Positions 27,058 through 36,459 of a stretch of DNA of 64,000 nt are shown here, in pieces. Below the pieces are notes generated by a model that did not search any database, had not been told where the DNA came from, and saw nothing but the letters and a program-made list of their open reading frames with translations. The DNA lies in NCBI RefSeq assembly GCF_900187505.1, contig NZ_FYDL01000004.1, positions 62,001-126,000 of the forward strand. The letters are read 5' to 3'. This DNA comes from Pseudomonas sp. Irchel s3h17. GTDB lineage: Bacteria > Pseudomonadota > Gammaproteobacteria > Pseudomonadales > Pseudomonadaceae. Positions within the stretch are counted from its first letter, which is position 1, and every line of letters starts with the position of its first letter. A program made the translations under genes and the position numbers.

Positions 27058-27843
27058 ATGCTACGTACACCTTCAAGCCTGCTCTTGAGCGGCACACTGT
27101 TCGCAACTACCCAGGCCATGGCCGGGGACTTGCTGCTGTGGCAGACCAACAGCCTGAGCTATCTGTACGGCAAGAATTTTGCGATCAACCCCTCGATCCA
27201 GCAGACGGTGACCTTCGAGCACGCCGACCGCTGGAAGTACGGCGACACCTTTCTGTTCGTCGACAAGATTTTCTACAACGGCCAGCAAGACCCCAACAAA
27301 GGTCCCCACAGCTTTTACGGCGAGTTCAGCCCACGCCTGTCCGCGGGCAAGATCTTCGACCAGAAACTGCAATACGGCCCGATCAAGGACGTGCTGCTGG
27401 CCATGACCTATGAATACGGCGAAGGCGAAAGCGAGGCCTACCTGATCGGCCCGGGCTTCGACCTCGCCGTACCCGGCTTCAACTACGTCACGCTGAACTT
27501 TTACCGCCGCCAGACCGAAGGCCCGCGCCCCGGCGACGGCGTCTGGCAGATTACGCCGACCTGGTCCTACACCATCCCTGTCGGCCGCTCCAACGTCCTG
27601 ATCGACGGATACCTCGATTGGGTGGTGGACAACGACCAGAACTCGCGCGGCACGTACCACGCCAACCTGCACCTCAATCCACAGATCAAGTACGACCTGG
27701 GCAAGGCGCTGAACGGCCGCGAGAAACAGCTCTATGTCGGTGCCGAGTACAGCTACTGGAAAGACAAGTACGGCGTCGAGCACAGCTCGAACCTGGACAC
27801 CAACCAAAACACCGCCAGCCTGCTGGTCAAGGTGCACTTCTAG
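27058..27843 (+). CDS. Tsx/OmpK-like outer-membrane channel, copy 1
   Basis: A 261-residue protein with a signal peptide (cleavage near residue 21, after QAMA). The mature part has alternating beta strands ending in the aromatic TASLLVKVHF, the C-terminal Phe of outer-membrane barrels. The N-terminal DLLLWQTNSLSYLYGKNF and TFEHADRWKYGD fit the nucleoside-specific channel (Tsx/OmpK) family. It probably lets nucleosides or related purine compounds cross the outer membrane, which suits its place after the urate operon. It is similar along its whole length to the next gene. Confidence 0.88.
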   Translation: MLRTPSSLLLSGTLFATTQAMAGDLLLWQTNSLSYLYGKNFAINPSIQQTVTFEHADRWKYGDTFLFVDKIFYNGQQDPNKGPHSFYGEFSPRLSAGKIFDQKLQYGPIKDVLLAMTYEYGEGESEAYLIGPGFDLAVPGFNYVTLNFYRRQTEGPRPGDGVWQITPTWSYTIPVGRSNVLIDGYLDWVVDNDQNSRGTYHANLHLNPQIKYDLGKALNGREKQLYVGAEYSYWKDKYGVEHSSNLDTNQNTASLLVKVHF

Positions 27844-28227
27844 AATGGCCCGCAACGATGCCCCAGGCCTGTTATCGGTGCTCCGTTGCGAGGCGCTTGA
27901 GCCATGGCGCGGGAGCCAGTATTCTCCGCGGCCGTCTGAATCTGGTCTAAAAAAAAGCCCGGATCAAAATCCTGACCAGAAAGCCAACTTATCCCGGCCC
28001 TGGACGGTCACGAGGCAGAGTCAACTAAACGCCGAATGGACGCTTGACCGACTGTTTTCGAACAGCCGGGCTGGCGTTCTTTTGCTTTTTAAAAGCCTTG
28101 GCCCAGCATTTGCCGGGCGCTCTGAAGCTGATCGATTGGATGATTTTTGCAGCATCGAGAAAAGGCGCCACACCAGAGCGCCGTCTGACAAAAAAAACGT
28201 GGAACCACCTACTTTGGGAGCAACCGA
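27844..28227 (+). other. Spacer between the two Tsx-like genes
   Basis: This 384-base gap holds an inverted repeat TCTGGTC (27941-27947) / GACCAGA (27974-27980) around an A8 tract. It also has a lone AT-rich part near 28072-28200 ending in a GGGAGCAACC ribosome site. The gap is too long for a simple operon, so the second gene probably has its own promoter. No RNA gene can be shown. Confidence 0.45.
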
Positions 28228-29013
28228 ATGAAACGTATGTGCGCTAGCCTGATGCTCGCGGGATCCTTGCTGGCAGGGGGCCAGGCAATGGCCGAAGATC
28301 TGCTGCTATGGCAGAACAACAGCCTGAGTTATCTCTACGGCAAAGACTTTCAAGTCAACCCGCGTATCCAGCAGACCGTAACGTTCGAGCACGCCGATGC
28401 CTGGAAGTACGGCGACAACTTCTTCTTCATTGACAAGATTTTCTACAACGGTAAAGAGGATGCCTTCGCGGGTGAGAACAGCCACTACGGCGAACTCCAG
28501 CCGCGCCTGTCGTTCGGCAAGATCTTCGACCAGAAATTCGAATTCGGCCCGATCAAGGACGTCCTGCTGGCCATGACCTATGAGTTTGGCGAAGACGACA
28601 CCGAGTCCTACCTGATCGGTCCAGGCTTCGACCTGGCGATTCCGGGCTTTGACTACTTCCAGCTGAACTTCTACAACCGCCATACCGAAGGCGACCGCCC
28701 GGGTGACGATGTCTGGCAGGTCACTCCGGTCTGGTCCTACACCATTCCAATGGGCAGCTCTGACGTACTGATCGACGGCTTCATGGACTGGGTGGTCGAC
28801 AACGACGTGAACGACAAAGGCGAATACCACGCCAACCTGCACTTCAACCCACAGATCAAGTACGACCTGGGCAAGGCGCTGCATTTTGGCGAGAAACAGC
28901 TGTACGTGGGTGTCGAATACGACTACTGGAAAAACAAGTACGGTATCGAAGACAGCCAAGGCTTCAAGACCGACCAGAGCGTGACCAGCTTCCTGGTGAA
29001 AGTGCACTTCTGA
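28228..29013 (+). CDS. Tsx/OmpK-like outer-membrane channel, copy 2
   Basis: A 261-residue paralogue of the preceding gene, with signal peptide (to about residue 21, QAMA) and mature start EDLLLWQNNSLSYLYGKDF. It ends VTSFLVKVHF. The two copies have the same length and share most strand segments, for example KIFDQK, GPIKDVLLAMTYE and YLIGPGFDLA. They differ in acidic loops (NGKEDAFAGENSHYGE against NGQQDPNKGPHSFYGE), so pore or ligand choice may differ. Tandem duplication is the simplest origin. Confidence 0.88.
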   Translation: MKRMCASLMLAGSLLAGGQAMAEDLLLWQNNSLSYLYGKDFQVNPRIQQTVTFEHADAWKYGDNFFFIDKIFYNGKEDAFAGENSHYGELQPRLSFGKIFDQKFEFGPIKDVLLAMTYEFGEDDTESYLIGPGFDLAIPGFDYFQLNFYNRHTEGDRPGDDVWQVTPVWSYTIPMGSSDVLIDGFMDWVVDNDVNDKGEYHANLHFNPQIKYDLGKALHFGEKQLYVGVEYDYWKNKYGIEDSQGFKTDQSVTSFLVKVHF

Positions 29014-29223
29014 TCCGGTTCAGCCAGATCGAGTCTCCGGCCGCCCCCTGCACAAGCGCATCGAGTGCAAGGGGCCATGCCGGCGGTGATGGATCATTCC
29101 CCTGCGCTACGCGGGAATGATCTACATCTAAAAAACTGATTAAACCATCACAAAATTCGCAACCATTGATCGATATGACTGGCATAGCATGCAGCCATTC
29201 CACTCTTTCAAGGGATTGCACCC

Positions 29224-30078
29224 ATGACTTCATTTCGCACAGTACTCAGCCTGCACACCGGCCAACCCGCCTCTGATGGTGCCGGGGTCAAACTCACTCG
29301 CGTCTTCGGTGGCCCGGGGGTCGAACGCTTCGATCCGTTTCTGATGCTCGATGAATTCGGCTCGGAAAATCCCGACGACTATATCGCGGGCTTCCCACCT
29401 CACCCACACCGTGGTTTCGAAACCGTGACCTATATGCTCGAAGGCCGGATGCGCCATGAAGACCACCTGGGCAACGTCGGTTTGCTGCAAAGCGGTGGCG
29501 TGCAATGGATGACGGCGGCCAAAGGCATCATCCACAGTGAAATGCCGGAGCAGGAACAAGGCGTGATGCGTGGCTTCCAACTGTGGCTGAACTTGCCGGG
29601 CAAGCACAAACTCGACCCGGCCGGTTATCGCGACATTCCACCGGCCGAGCTGCCACGCGTGAAAACCGCGCAAGGTGTCGAGGTGGTGGTGATCGCAGGC
29701 CTGTTCGAAGAGGGTGCAGTCAAACAGGCTGGCGCGGTACAACGGCCAGACACTGAACCCCACTACCTCGATTTACACCTGCCAGCCGGCAGCCACATCA
29801 CGCCAGAACTGCCGGACGGGCATCGGGCGCTGCTGTATGTCTATGAAGGCAGCATCCAACTGCCGGGTCATCCGCACAGTGTGGGCGCCAGTAAACTGGT
29901 CCGTTTGTCGGATAAAGGGACAGTACACCTGAGCAGCCAGTCAGGAGCACGCGTGCTGTTGATGGCTGGCAAGCCACTGGGTGAGCCGATCGTGCAGTAC
30001 GGGCCGTTCGTGATGAATACCCGGGACGAGATCGAACAGGCACTCCGGGACTTTCGTGATGACCGACTGACTGCCTGA
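29224..30078 (+). CDS. Pirin family protein
   Basis: A 284-residue bicupin. The N-terminal cupin carries the metal-binding residues in FPPHPHRGFETVTYMLEG (His, His, Glu at about 57-70) and HEDHLGN. Bacterial pirins can act as quercetin dioxygenases or regulators; the substrate here is unknown. There is no signal peptide. The ATG at 29224 follows CAAGGGA. It is convergent with the patatin gene. Confidence 0.88.
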   Translation: MTSFRTVLSLHTGQPASDGAGVKLTRVFGGPGVERFDPFLMLDEFGSENPDDYIAGFPPHPHRGFETVTYMLEGRMRHEDHLGNVGLLQSGGVQWMTAAKGIIHSEMPEQEQGVMRGFQLWLNLPGKHKLDPAGYRDIPPAELPRVKTAQGVEVVVIAGLFEEGAVKQAGAVQRPDTEPHYLDLHLPAGSHITPELPDGHRALLYVYEGSIQLPGHPHSVGASKLVRLSDKGTVHLSSQSGARVLLMAGKPLGEPIVQYGPFVMNTRDEIEQALRDFRDDRLTA

Positions 30079-30138
30079 GGTATTCCACGCCTGCAACCGG
30101 GCCATCGCGAGCCAGCTAGCGATGGCCGCACACCGTAC

Positions 30139-31311
30139 TCAAGCCGGGATGGCAGGCTCCTGCAGCCGCAAAAACCGGCACAACTCATCGCGCTTGGCCA
30201 AGGCATCGCGCCGGCCAAGCTCGATCAGCTCACTGCAATATCCGGATTCGAACAGCAAATAACTCAACACCCCGGCACCGCTGGTCTTGGTCGCACCCGG
30301 CCCGCGCAGGAACAGGCGCAACGCCGCCGGCAGCTCCTGGCGGTGACGCGCGGCGATCTCGTCGATCGGCTGGCTCGGCGCAATCACCAGCACCTCCACG
30401 GGCGCCACCCCCAGCTTGCGGGCCGAACTGCCCGGGGGCATCACATGGCTGAACTGGTTCAAGCGCTGCAGCAACTCGATGTCGCTCTCCAGGCTGTCAA
30501 TGAACGTACTGTTGAGCATGTGCCCGCCGATCTGTGCCAGCGACGGCTGCTGTCCACTGTAGGTGCGTTGCAAGGGGTTATCCGGGTCGACACCGCGCGG
30601 ATTGCCGCTGACCCCCACCACCAGCACCCTGTTGGCGCCCAGGTGCAACGCCGGGCTGATGGGGGCCGACTGCCGCACGGCCCCGTCGCCGAAATACTCG
30701 CTTTCGATTTTCACCGGGGCAAACAACAACGGGATCGCCGAACTGGCGAGCAAATGATCAACGGTCAATTGCGTCGGCACACCGATGCGTCGATGGCGCA
30801 GCCAGGCATCGATGCTTCGTCCCCCTTGATAGAAGGTCACGGCCTGCGCGGACTCGTAGCCGAACGCGGTGAGCGCCACGGCGTGCAATTGCTTTTGGGC
30901 GATGGCCTGGTTGATCCCGGACAGGTCCAGCTTGGCGTTGAGCAGTTCGCGCAGCGGTGAACTGTCGAGCAGTGCCACCGGGACCTTGGCACCGATCCCC
31001 AGCAAGCTGTGAATGACAAAGCGACTGGCCTGGCGGATCACCCCTGGCCAGTCGCTGCGCAGCACCTGTCGGCTGCGAAAGCCTTGCCAGAATGCGGTCA
31101 GGCGTTCGACCGCCGCGGTAAAGTCCGTCGCCCCGCTGGCCAGGCTCACCGCATTGATGGCCCCGGCCGACGTGCCGACGATCACCGGAAACGGGTTGGC
31201 TGCCCCTGGAGGCAGCAATTCGGCAATGGCCGCCAGCACACCCACCTGATATGCCGCACGAGCCCCACCGCCGGAAAGAATCAGTCCTGTAACCGGCTCA
31301 GCTGAACTCAT
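30139..31311 (-). CDS. Patatin-like phospholipase
   Basis: A 390-residue lipid acyl hydrolase. The oxyanion loop is LILSGGGARAAYQVGVL (about 10-26), the nucleophile Ser is in VGTSAGAINAVS (about 46-57, GxSxG) and the catalytic Asp is in YFGDGAVRQS (DGA, about 211-213). There is no signal peptide. It probably hydrolyses phospholipids or lipid esters at the inner face of the membrane. It is 46 bases downstream of lpxL on the same strand, so the two may be co-transcribed. Confidence 0.88.
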   Translation of the reverse strand: MSSAEPVTGLILSGGGARAAYQVGVLAAIAELLPPGAANPFPVIVGTSAGAINAVSLASGATDFTAAVERLTAFWQGFRSRQVLRSDWPGVIRQASRFVIHSLLGIGAKVPVALLDSSPLRELLNAKLDLSGINQAIAQKQLHAVALTAFGYESAQAVTFYQGGRSIDAWLRHRRIGVPTQLTVDHLLASSAIPLLFAPVKIESEYFGDGAVRQSAPISPALHLGANRVLVVGVSGNPRGVDPDNPLQRTYSGQQPSLAQIGGHMLNSTFIDSLESDIELLQRLNQFSHVMPPGSSARKLGVAPVEVLVIAPSQPIDEIAARHRQELPAALRLFLRGPGATKTSGAGVLSYLLFESGYCSELIELGRRDALAKRDELCRFLRLQEPAIPA

Positions 31312-31357
31312 CGCAACACTCCATGGCGCCAGGGGGCTTCAATCCGGCGGGGTCGGC

Positions 31358-32290
31358 TCAACCACGCTTGTCATACAGTTTCGGCTCGCCTCGGGGGCGG
31401 CTCTTGAAGCGTCGGTGAGCCCAGAGATACTGCTCCGGGCACGCACTGACGGCGCGTTCGATCCACTGGTTGATGCGGATGCAATCCACTTCGTCGCTTT
31501 CCCCGGGGAAATCGCTGAACGGCGCATGGATCACCAGGCGATAACCACTGCCATCGGCCAGACGCTCCTGGGTGAACGGCACCACCAACGCCTTGCCCAG
31601 CTTGGCGAACTTGCTGGTGGCCGGAACCGTGGCCGCCATGATCCCGAACAAGGGCACGAAGATACTCTGCTTGGCGCCGTAATCCTGGTCCGGTGCGTAC
31701 CAGATCGCCCTGCCCGAGCGCAGCAACTTGAACATGCCACGCACGTCTTCGCGTTCGATGGCCAGCGAGTCGAGGTTGTGCCGCTCGCGGCCCCGACGCT
31801 GGATGAAATCGAACAGCGGGTTTTTATGTTCGCGGTACATGCCGTCGATGGTGTGTTGCTGGCCGAGCAAGGCCGCACCGACTTCCAGGGTGGTGAAGTG
31901 CAGGGCCATCAGGATGACTCCCCGGCCCTCACGTTGAGCCTGCTTGAGGTGCTCCAGGCCTTCGATGTGGGACAGGCGCGCCAGACGCTCGCGTGGCCAC
32001 CACCAACTCATGGCCATTTCAAAGAAGGCGATACCGGTGGAGGCGAAGTTTTCCTTGAGCAACCGCTTGCGTTCGGCCGGTGTTTTTTCCGGAAAACACA
32101 ACTCAAGGTTGCGCTTGGCAATGCGGCGGCGGTCACCCGCGACCCGATACATACCGGCACCGAGTACGCGACCGATGCGCAGCAACCACGGATACGGCAA
32201 CTGAACGACCAGCCACAGCAGCCCTAGACCGCACCATAGCGGCCAAAAGCGTGGCGAAAGAAATGCAGCTCGAAATTGCGGGCGATCCAT
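31358..32290 (-). CDS. lpxL: Lipid A lauroyl acyltransferase
   Basis: A 310-residue inner-membrane enzyme that adds a secondary acyl chain to the lipid A precursor. An N-terminal hydrophobic segment (about 15-37, WPLWCGLGLLWLVVQLPYPW) anchors it. The catalytic HX4E motif is in LMALHFTTLEVGA (about 129-141). The ATG at 32288-32290 gives the usual length; the longer frame to 32392 has no ribosome site. It is divergent from minC. Which acyl position it modifies (LpxL or LpxM type) is not certain. Confidence 0.88.
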   Translation of the reverse strand: MDRPQFRAAFLSPRFWPLWCGLGLLWLVVQLPYPWLLRIGRVLGAGMYRVAGDRRRIAKRNLELCFPEKTPAERKRLLKENFASTGIAFFEMAMSWWWPRERLARLSHIEGLEHLKQAQREGRGVILMALHFTTLEVGAALLGQQHTIDGMYREHKNPLFDFIQRRGRERHNLDSLAIEREDVRGMFKLLRSGRAIWYAPDQDYGAKQSIFVPLFGIMAATVPATSKFAKLGKALVVPFTQERLADGSGYRLVIHAPFSDFPGESDEVDCIRINQWIERAVSACPEQYLWAHRRFKSRPRGEPKLYDKRG

Positions 32291-32409
32291 TAACGATTCC
32301 GGAAAGACAATGGCCGCGCATTCTACAACGGTTCGACCCGGCTTGCGGCCTGCGGGCGTTCTCGTTATAAGTCTCGGCACTTTTAGTGACAAGCCGTTTT
32401 ATGCCGACC

Positions 32410-33147
32410 ATGAGCCAAACCGACCCGCTAGACCAAGATCCCGTGTTCCAGTTGAAGGGCAGCATGCTCGCCATTACGGTGCTGGAACTGGCCCGCAACG
32501 ACCTGGAAAACCTCGACCGTCAACTGGCGGCGAAGGTTGCTCTGGCCCCCAACTTCTTCAGCAATGCCCCGCTGGTGCTGGCCCTGGACAAGCTCCCGGC
32601 CAGCGAAGGCGCCGTGGACCTGCCCGCGCTGATGCGTGTTTGTCGCCAGCATGGCCTGCGCACACTGGCCATCCGCGCCAGCCGCATCGAAGACATTGCG
32701 GCGGCGATTGCGGTCGACCTGCCAGTCTTGCCACCGTCCGGCGCCCGCGAACGGCCGCTCGACCCGCTGGAAGGCGAAATCAGGAAAAAACCGGAAAAAC
32801 CGCCGGAGCCCACGGTCAAACCGACGCGAATCATCACTTCGCCAGTACGGGGTGGCCAGCAGATTTACGCCCAGGGTGGCGATTTGGTAGTGGTTTCCTC
32901 GGTCAGCCCGGGGGCGGAACTTCTCGCCGATGGCAACATCCATGTATACGGCCCGATGCGCGGTCGTGCGCTGGCCGGTGTAAAAGGTGACACCAAGGCA
33001 CGGATTTTCTGTCAGCAAATGAGCGCTGAACTGCTGTCCATCGCCGGCCATTACAAGGTTTCCGAGGACCTGCGCCGTGATCCGCTATGGGGCACTGGCG
33101 TACAAGTCAGCCTGTCGGGCGACGTGTTGAACATCATTCGGCTTTAA
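32410..33147 (+). CDS. minC: Septum-site inhibitor MinC
   Basis: A 245-residue cytoplasmic inhibitor of FtsZ polymerisation. It has an N-terminal FtsZ-binding domain (about 1-105), a charged Pro/Lys linker (about 120-140) and a C-terminal beta-helix that binds MinD (about 145-245, with [24 protein letters not shown]). The start MSQTDPLDQ at 32410 matches relatives; an ATG at 32401 is possible and neither has a clear ribosome site. It heads minC-minD-minE. Confidence 0.95.
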   Translation: MSQTDPLDQDPVFQLKGSMLAITVLELARNDLENLDRQLAAKVALAPNFFSNAPLVLALDKLPASEGAVDLPALMRVCRQHGLRTLAIRASRIEDIAAAIAVDLPVLPPSGARERPLDPLEGEIRKKPEKPPEPTVKPTRIITSPVRGGQQIYAQGGDLVVVSSVSPGAELLADGNIHVYGPMRGRALAGVKGDTKARIFCQQMSAELLSIAGHYKVSEDLRRDPLWGTGVQVSLSGDVLNIIRL

Positions 33148-33346
33148 CGGATACTGCCGCATTTTCCAAGCATCTCTAAAACGTAGTGAAAACGGCTCAA
33201 ACGAAGTAGGAAAAAGGCACAAGGCTGTGTTTACCGGAGGTAAACCCCGCCCCAGGCCGAATTCCAGCCAAGGCTGTCCGACTGCAGTAGTTTTCAAGAG
33301 ATGTTTTTCGGGGCTAAAAGTCCTTTTTCCTTAGGGGTAAAACACC

Positions 33347-34159
33347 TTGGCCAAGATTCTCGTGGTTACATCCGGCAAGGGTGGTGTGGGTAAAACCACC
33401 ACCAGCGCCGCTATCGGTACCGGCCTCGCTCTGCGTGGTCACAAAACAGTCATCGTCGACTTCGACGTCGGCCTGCGTAACCTCGACCTGATCATGGGTT
33501 GCGAGCGTCGTGTGGTGTATGACTTCGTCAACGTGGTCAACGGCGAAGCCAACCTGCAGCAGGCCCTGATCAAGGACAAGCGCCTTGAGAACCTCTACGT
33601 CCTGGCCGCCAGCCAGACCCGCGACAAAGACGCGCTGACCGTCGAAGGCGTGGAAAAAGTCCTGATGCAACTCAAGGAAGACTTCGAGTTCGTGGTCTGC
33701 GACTCCCCGGCCGGTATCGAGAAAGGTGCCCACCTGGCCATGTACTTCGCCGATGAAGCGATCGTCGTGACCAACCCGGAAGTGTCCTCTGTACGTGACT
33801 CCGACCGCATGCTGGGCCTGCTGGCCAGCAAGTCCCGTCGCGCCGAAAGAGGCGAAGAGCCGATCAAGGAACACCTGCTGATCACCCGTTACCATCCAGA
33901 GCGCGTGAGCAAGGGCGAAATGCTCGGCGTCGAAGACGTCAAGGACATCCTCTCGGTGACCTTGCTCGGCGTGATCCCAGAATCCCAGGCGGTGCTCAAG
34001 GCATCCAACCAGGGGATTCCGGTGATCCTCGATGACCAGAGCGATGCTGGCCAGGCCTACAGCGATACCGTTGATCGCCTGTTGGGTAAAGACCGCGAAC
34101 ACCGGTTCCTTGATGTCGAGAAGAAGGGATTCTTCGAGCGTCTGTTTGGAGGTAGATAA
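33347..34159 (+). CDS. minD: Septum-site ATPase MinD
   Basis: A 270-residue ParA-type ATPase that recruits MinC to the membrane and is driven pole to pole by MinE. The deviant Walker A is [10 protein letters not shown] (residues 9-18) and the C-terminal amphipathic membrane-targeting helix is [12 protein letters not shown]. The start is a rare TTG at 33347 with AGGGG upstream. Its stop overlaps the minE start by one base. Confidence 0.97.
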   Translation: MAKILVVTSGKGGVGKTTTSAAIGTGLALRGHKTVIVDFDVGLRNLDLIMGCERRVVYDFVNVVNGEANLQQALIKDKRLENLYVLAASQTRDKDALTVEGVEKVLMQLKEDFEFVVCDSPAGIEKGAHLAMYFADEAIVVTNPEVSSVRDSDRMLGLLASKSRRAERGEEPIKEHLLITRYHPERVSKGEMLGVEDVKDILSVTLLGVIPESQAVLKASNQGIPVILDDQSDAGQAYSDTVDRLLGKDREHRFLDVEKKGFFERLFGGR

Positions 34160-34413
34160 TGAATCTTTTTGACTTCTTTCGTGCCAACAAAAAAGTAAAC
34201 ACCGCATCGGTAGCGAAAGAGCGTCTACAGATCATCGTGGCGCACGAACGCGGCCAACGCAGCTCCCCTGATTACCTGCCAGCCCTGCAGAAGGAGTTGG
34301 TCGAGGTGATCCGCAAGTACGTCAATATCGGGTCCGATGATGTGCACGTCGCACTGGAAAACCAGGGCAGCTGCTCGATTCTGGAACTCAATATCACCCT
34401 GCCAGATCGCTGA
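34159..34413 (+). CDS. minE: Cell division topological factor MinE
   Basis: An 84-residue protein that stimulates MinD ATPase and confines MinCD to the poles. The N terminus [12 protein letters not shown] is the membrane-binding helix, [11 protein letters not shown] (about 22-32) is the MinD-contact strand, and the rest is the dimerising topological domain. It is translationally coupled to minD (TAATG). Confidence 0.97.
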   Translation: MNLFDFFRANKKVNTASVAKERLQIIVAHERGQRSSPDYLPALQKELVEVIRKYVNIGSDDVHVALENQGSCSILELNITLPDR

Positions 34414-34460
34414 GTCGATCCGGCTGGAGCCACGGCAGTTAGAACACCTGCTGATCTAAT

Positions 34461-34548
34461 GTGGGAGCGGGCTTGCCCGCGAAGGCGTCGGTACAATCAA
34501 CATTGATGTTGGATGTTCCGCCCTCTTCGCGGGCTAGCCCGCTCCCAC
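34461..34548. repeat. REP pair of a second family
   Basis: GTGGGAGCGGGCTTGCCCGCG and its inverse ending GGGCTAGCCCGCTCCCAC. The core differs from the GTGGCGAGGGAGC family used elsewhere in the window. It lies between minE and rluA. Confidence 0.85.
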
Positions 34549-34571
34549 ACGTTTGTTACGAGGCTGTTTTA

Positions 34572-35207
34572 ATGCCGCTGTCGAATATCCGCATCATCCA
34601 TCAGGACGCCGCCGTACTGGTGGTGAACAAGCCTACCCTGCTGCTCTCGGTGCCCGGTCGCGCCGATGACAACAAGGACTGCCTGATCACCCGCCTGCAA
34701 GAGAATGGCTACCCGGAAGCCCGCATTGTCCATCGACTGGACTGGGAAACGTCAGGGATCATCCTGCTGGCACGCGACCCGGATACCCATCGCGAACTGT
34801 CTCGGCAGTTTCATGACCGTGAAACCGAAAAAGCCTACACCGCGCTGTGCTGGGGCCAACCGGAACTGGACAGTGGTAGCATCGATTTGCCACTGCGCTA
34901 CGACCCGCCGACCAAGCCACGGCATGTGGTGGATCATGAGTTCGGCAAACATGCGCTGACCTTCTGGCGCGTGCTGGAGCGCTGTGGCGACTGGTGTCGC
35001 GTGGAACTGACCCCCATCACCGGCCGTTCGCACCAGTTGCGCGTACACATGCTGTCCATCGGTCATCCACTGCTGGGCGACGGGCTCTATGCCCACCCAC
35101 AGGCCCTGGCGGCCTGGCCGCGGTTATGCCTGCATGCCAGCATGCTCAGCTTTACCCACCCGCAAAGTGGCGAACGCCTGCGCTTTGAGTGCCCGGCACC
35201 GTTCTAA
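34572..35207 (+). CDS. rluA: RluA-family pseudouridine synthase
   Basis: A 211-residue enzyme that makes pseudouridine. The catalytic Asp is in HRLDWETSGIILLA (about 54-67). The short length, with no S4 domain, fits RluA, which in E. coli modifies 23S rRNA U746 and tRNA U32. The position just after minE agrees with Pseudomonas gene order as I remember it. The ATG at 34572 is chosen because translation from here starts at the family N terminus IRIIHQDAAVLVVNKP. Confidence 0.85.
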   Translation: MPLSNIRIIHQDAAVLVVNKPTLLLSVPGRADDNKDCLITRLQENGYPEARIVHRLDWETSGIILLARDPDTHRELSRQFHDRETEKAYTALCWGQPELDSGSIDLPLRYDPPTKPRHVVDHEFGKHALTFWRVLERCGDWCRVELTPITGRSHQLRVHMLSIGHPLLGDGLYAHPQALAAWPRLCLHASMLSFTHPQSGERLRFECPAPF

Positions 35208-35260
35208 GAGCCTTGAACCTTGCTCGTGGAACCCATCGACACCTGAAGGACCCCGGACCG

Positions 35261-36363
35261 ATGACGCTTAACTCACTCCTATTGTCGACGCCCCTCGAGA
35301 AAGCCCCGCAACAGCTGCTTTATCTCGTCTACGGCGACAAAGACGTGTACCGGCGCGAAGCCAAGTTCAGCATGCTCACCGCCCTTTCCCAACTCAAACG
35401 GGGCGAGTCACTGTGCATCAGGGTCATGACCGATCGCCCGCAGGACTATGCGGGCTGGCCGGTCGACACCATCCCCTTGAGCGAGCAGACCCTCACGGCC
35501 TGGCAGGGCGAAAACGGTTATCACCATCGACGCAAGGCCTGCGCCATCGCCGAAGGGCTGAAACTGGCGAAAAAGACCCTGTTCGTCGACACCGACACCC
35601 TGTTTCTGGACACCCCTCATCGCCTCTTCGAGCGGATCGGGCCAGGACAGTATGTGATGGACCGCTTTGAGTACGACTGGAGCCATGTGTGCGAGCGCCC
35701 GGACTATGTGAAGCTGGGCAAGTGCCTGCTCGCCCATGGCATCTCTGCGCAAAACAGCTTCAAGTTGTACAACAGCGGCCTGTGTGGCGTTACCGACGAC
35801 GATCCCCCCTGCTTGAAACGACCGTGCGCCTCATCGACGAATGGACCCGGGACTCGTTCGATATCCATACGATCGAGCAGATTGCCCTGTCATTCACGAT
35901 GCGCGGCAAGCCGGTGCAAGAGGCGAAGAAGTTCGTTTATCACTACTTCGCCGAGAAACGCTTTTTCCATGCCATGCAAAAGCACTTCTTCACCCGACAT
36001 GGCGAAGCGTTCCGCCCCGAACTCCCCGTGCTCTGCACCGAAGTGCCACGCTGCAAACCATTTCCCTCGCCCTGGCAGCGCCTGCGGATCAAATGGAAGT
36101 TGCGCAACACGCGTGGCAACGTGAAAAAAGTCGGCCGCAACCTGCTGTATGGCAGCGCCGCTCCCGATCACCCGTACTACGAAGTCTGTCGGCATGAGTG
36201 GTGGGAATCCGCCTCCCGGGAGATTCTGCGCTGGGACGAAAGCGCGCAGAAAAAATTCTTCGGGAACGAAAAAGGTCGCTGGCCAAAACACCTGCCCAAG
36301 CCTGCAAAGTCGGCCGATGAACAGACCATCATTGCCTATCTGCGCAAGCGCTTGACACATTGA
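35261..36363 (+). pseudogene. Glycosyltransferase-like gene with a frameshift
   Basis: From ATG 35261 the frame runs well for about 182 residues and contains LFVDTDTLFLD (about 110), a DxD-type motif of sugar-nucleotide transferases. At the C6 run 35804-35809 the coding potential moves to another frame, which continues LLETTVRLIDEW and runs to the stop at 36363. One extra C would restore a single 367-residue protein. Both halves have normal Pseudomonas codon use. It may be a true null allele, a phase-variable tract or a sequencing error. The family is not recognised further. Confidence 0.75.
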
Positions 36364-36459
36364 TCCGCTGTCGCGAGTCCGTTGCCGTGCCGCCAAAGCA
36401 CTTGCCCAAAGCCTTGGGCCAATACGTTAAACTCGCGACACCGCTGTCTGGAGCTACTT

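Noticed and set aside
27734..28231. Plus-strand frame of 165 codons between the Tsx-like genes
   Set aside because: It begins inside copy 1 in another frame and has poor codon use in the spacer.
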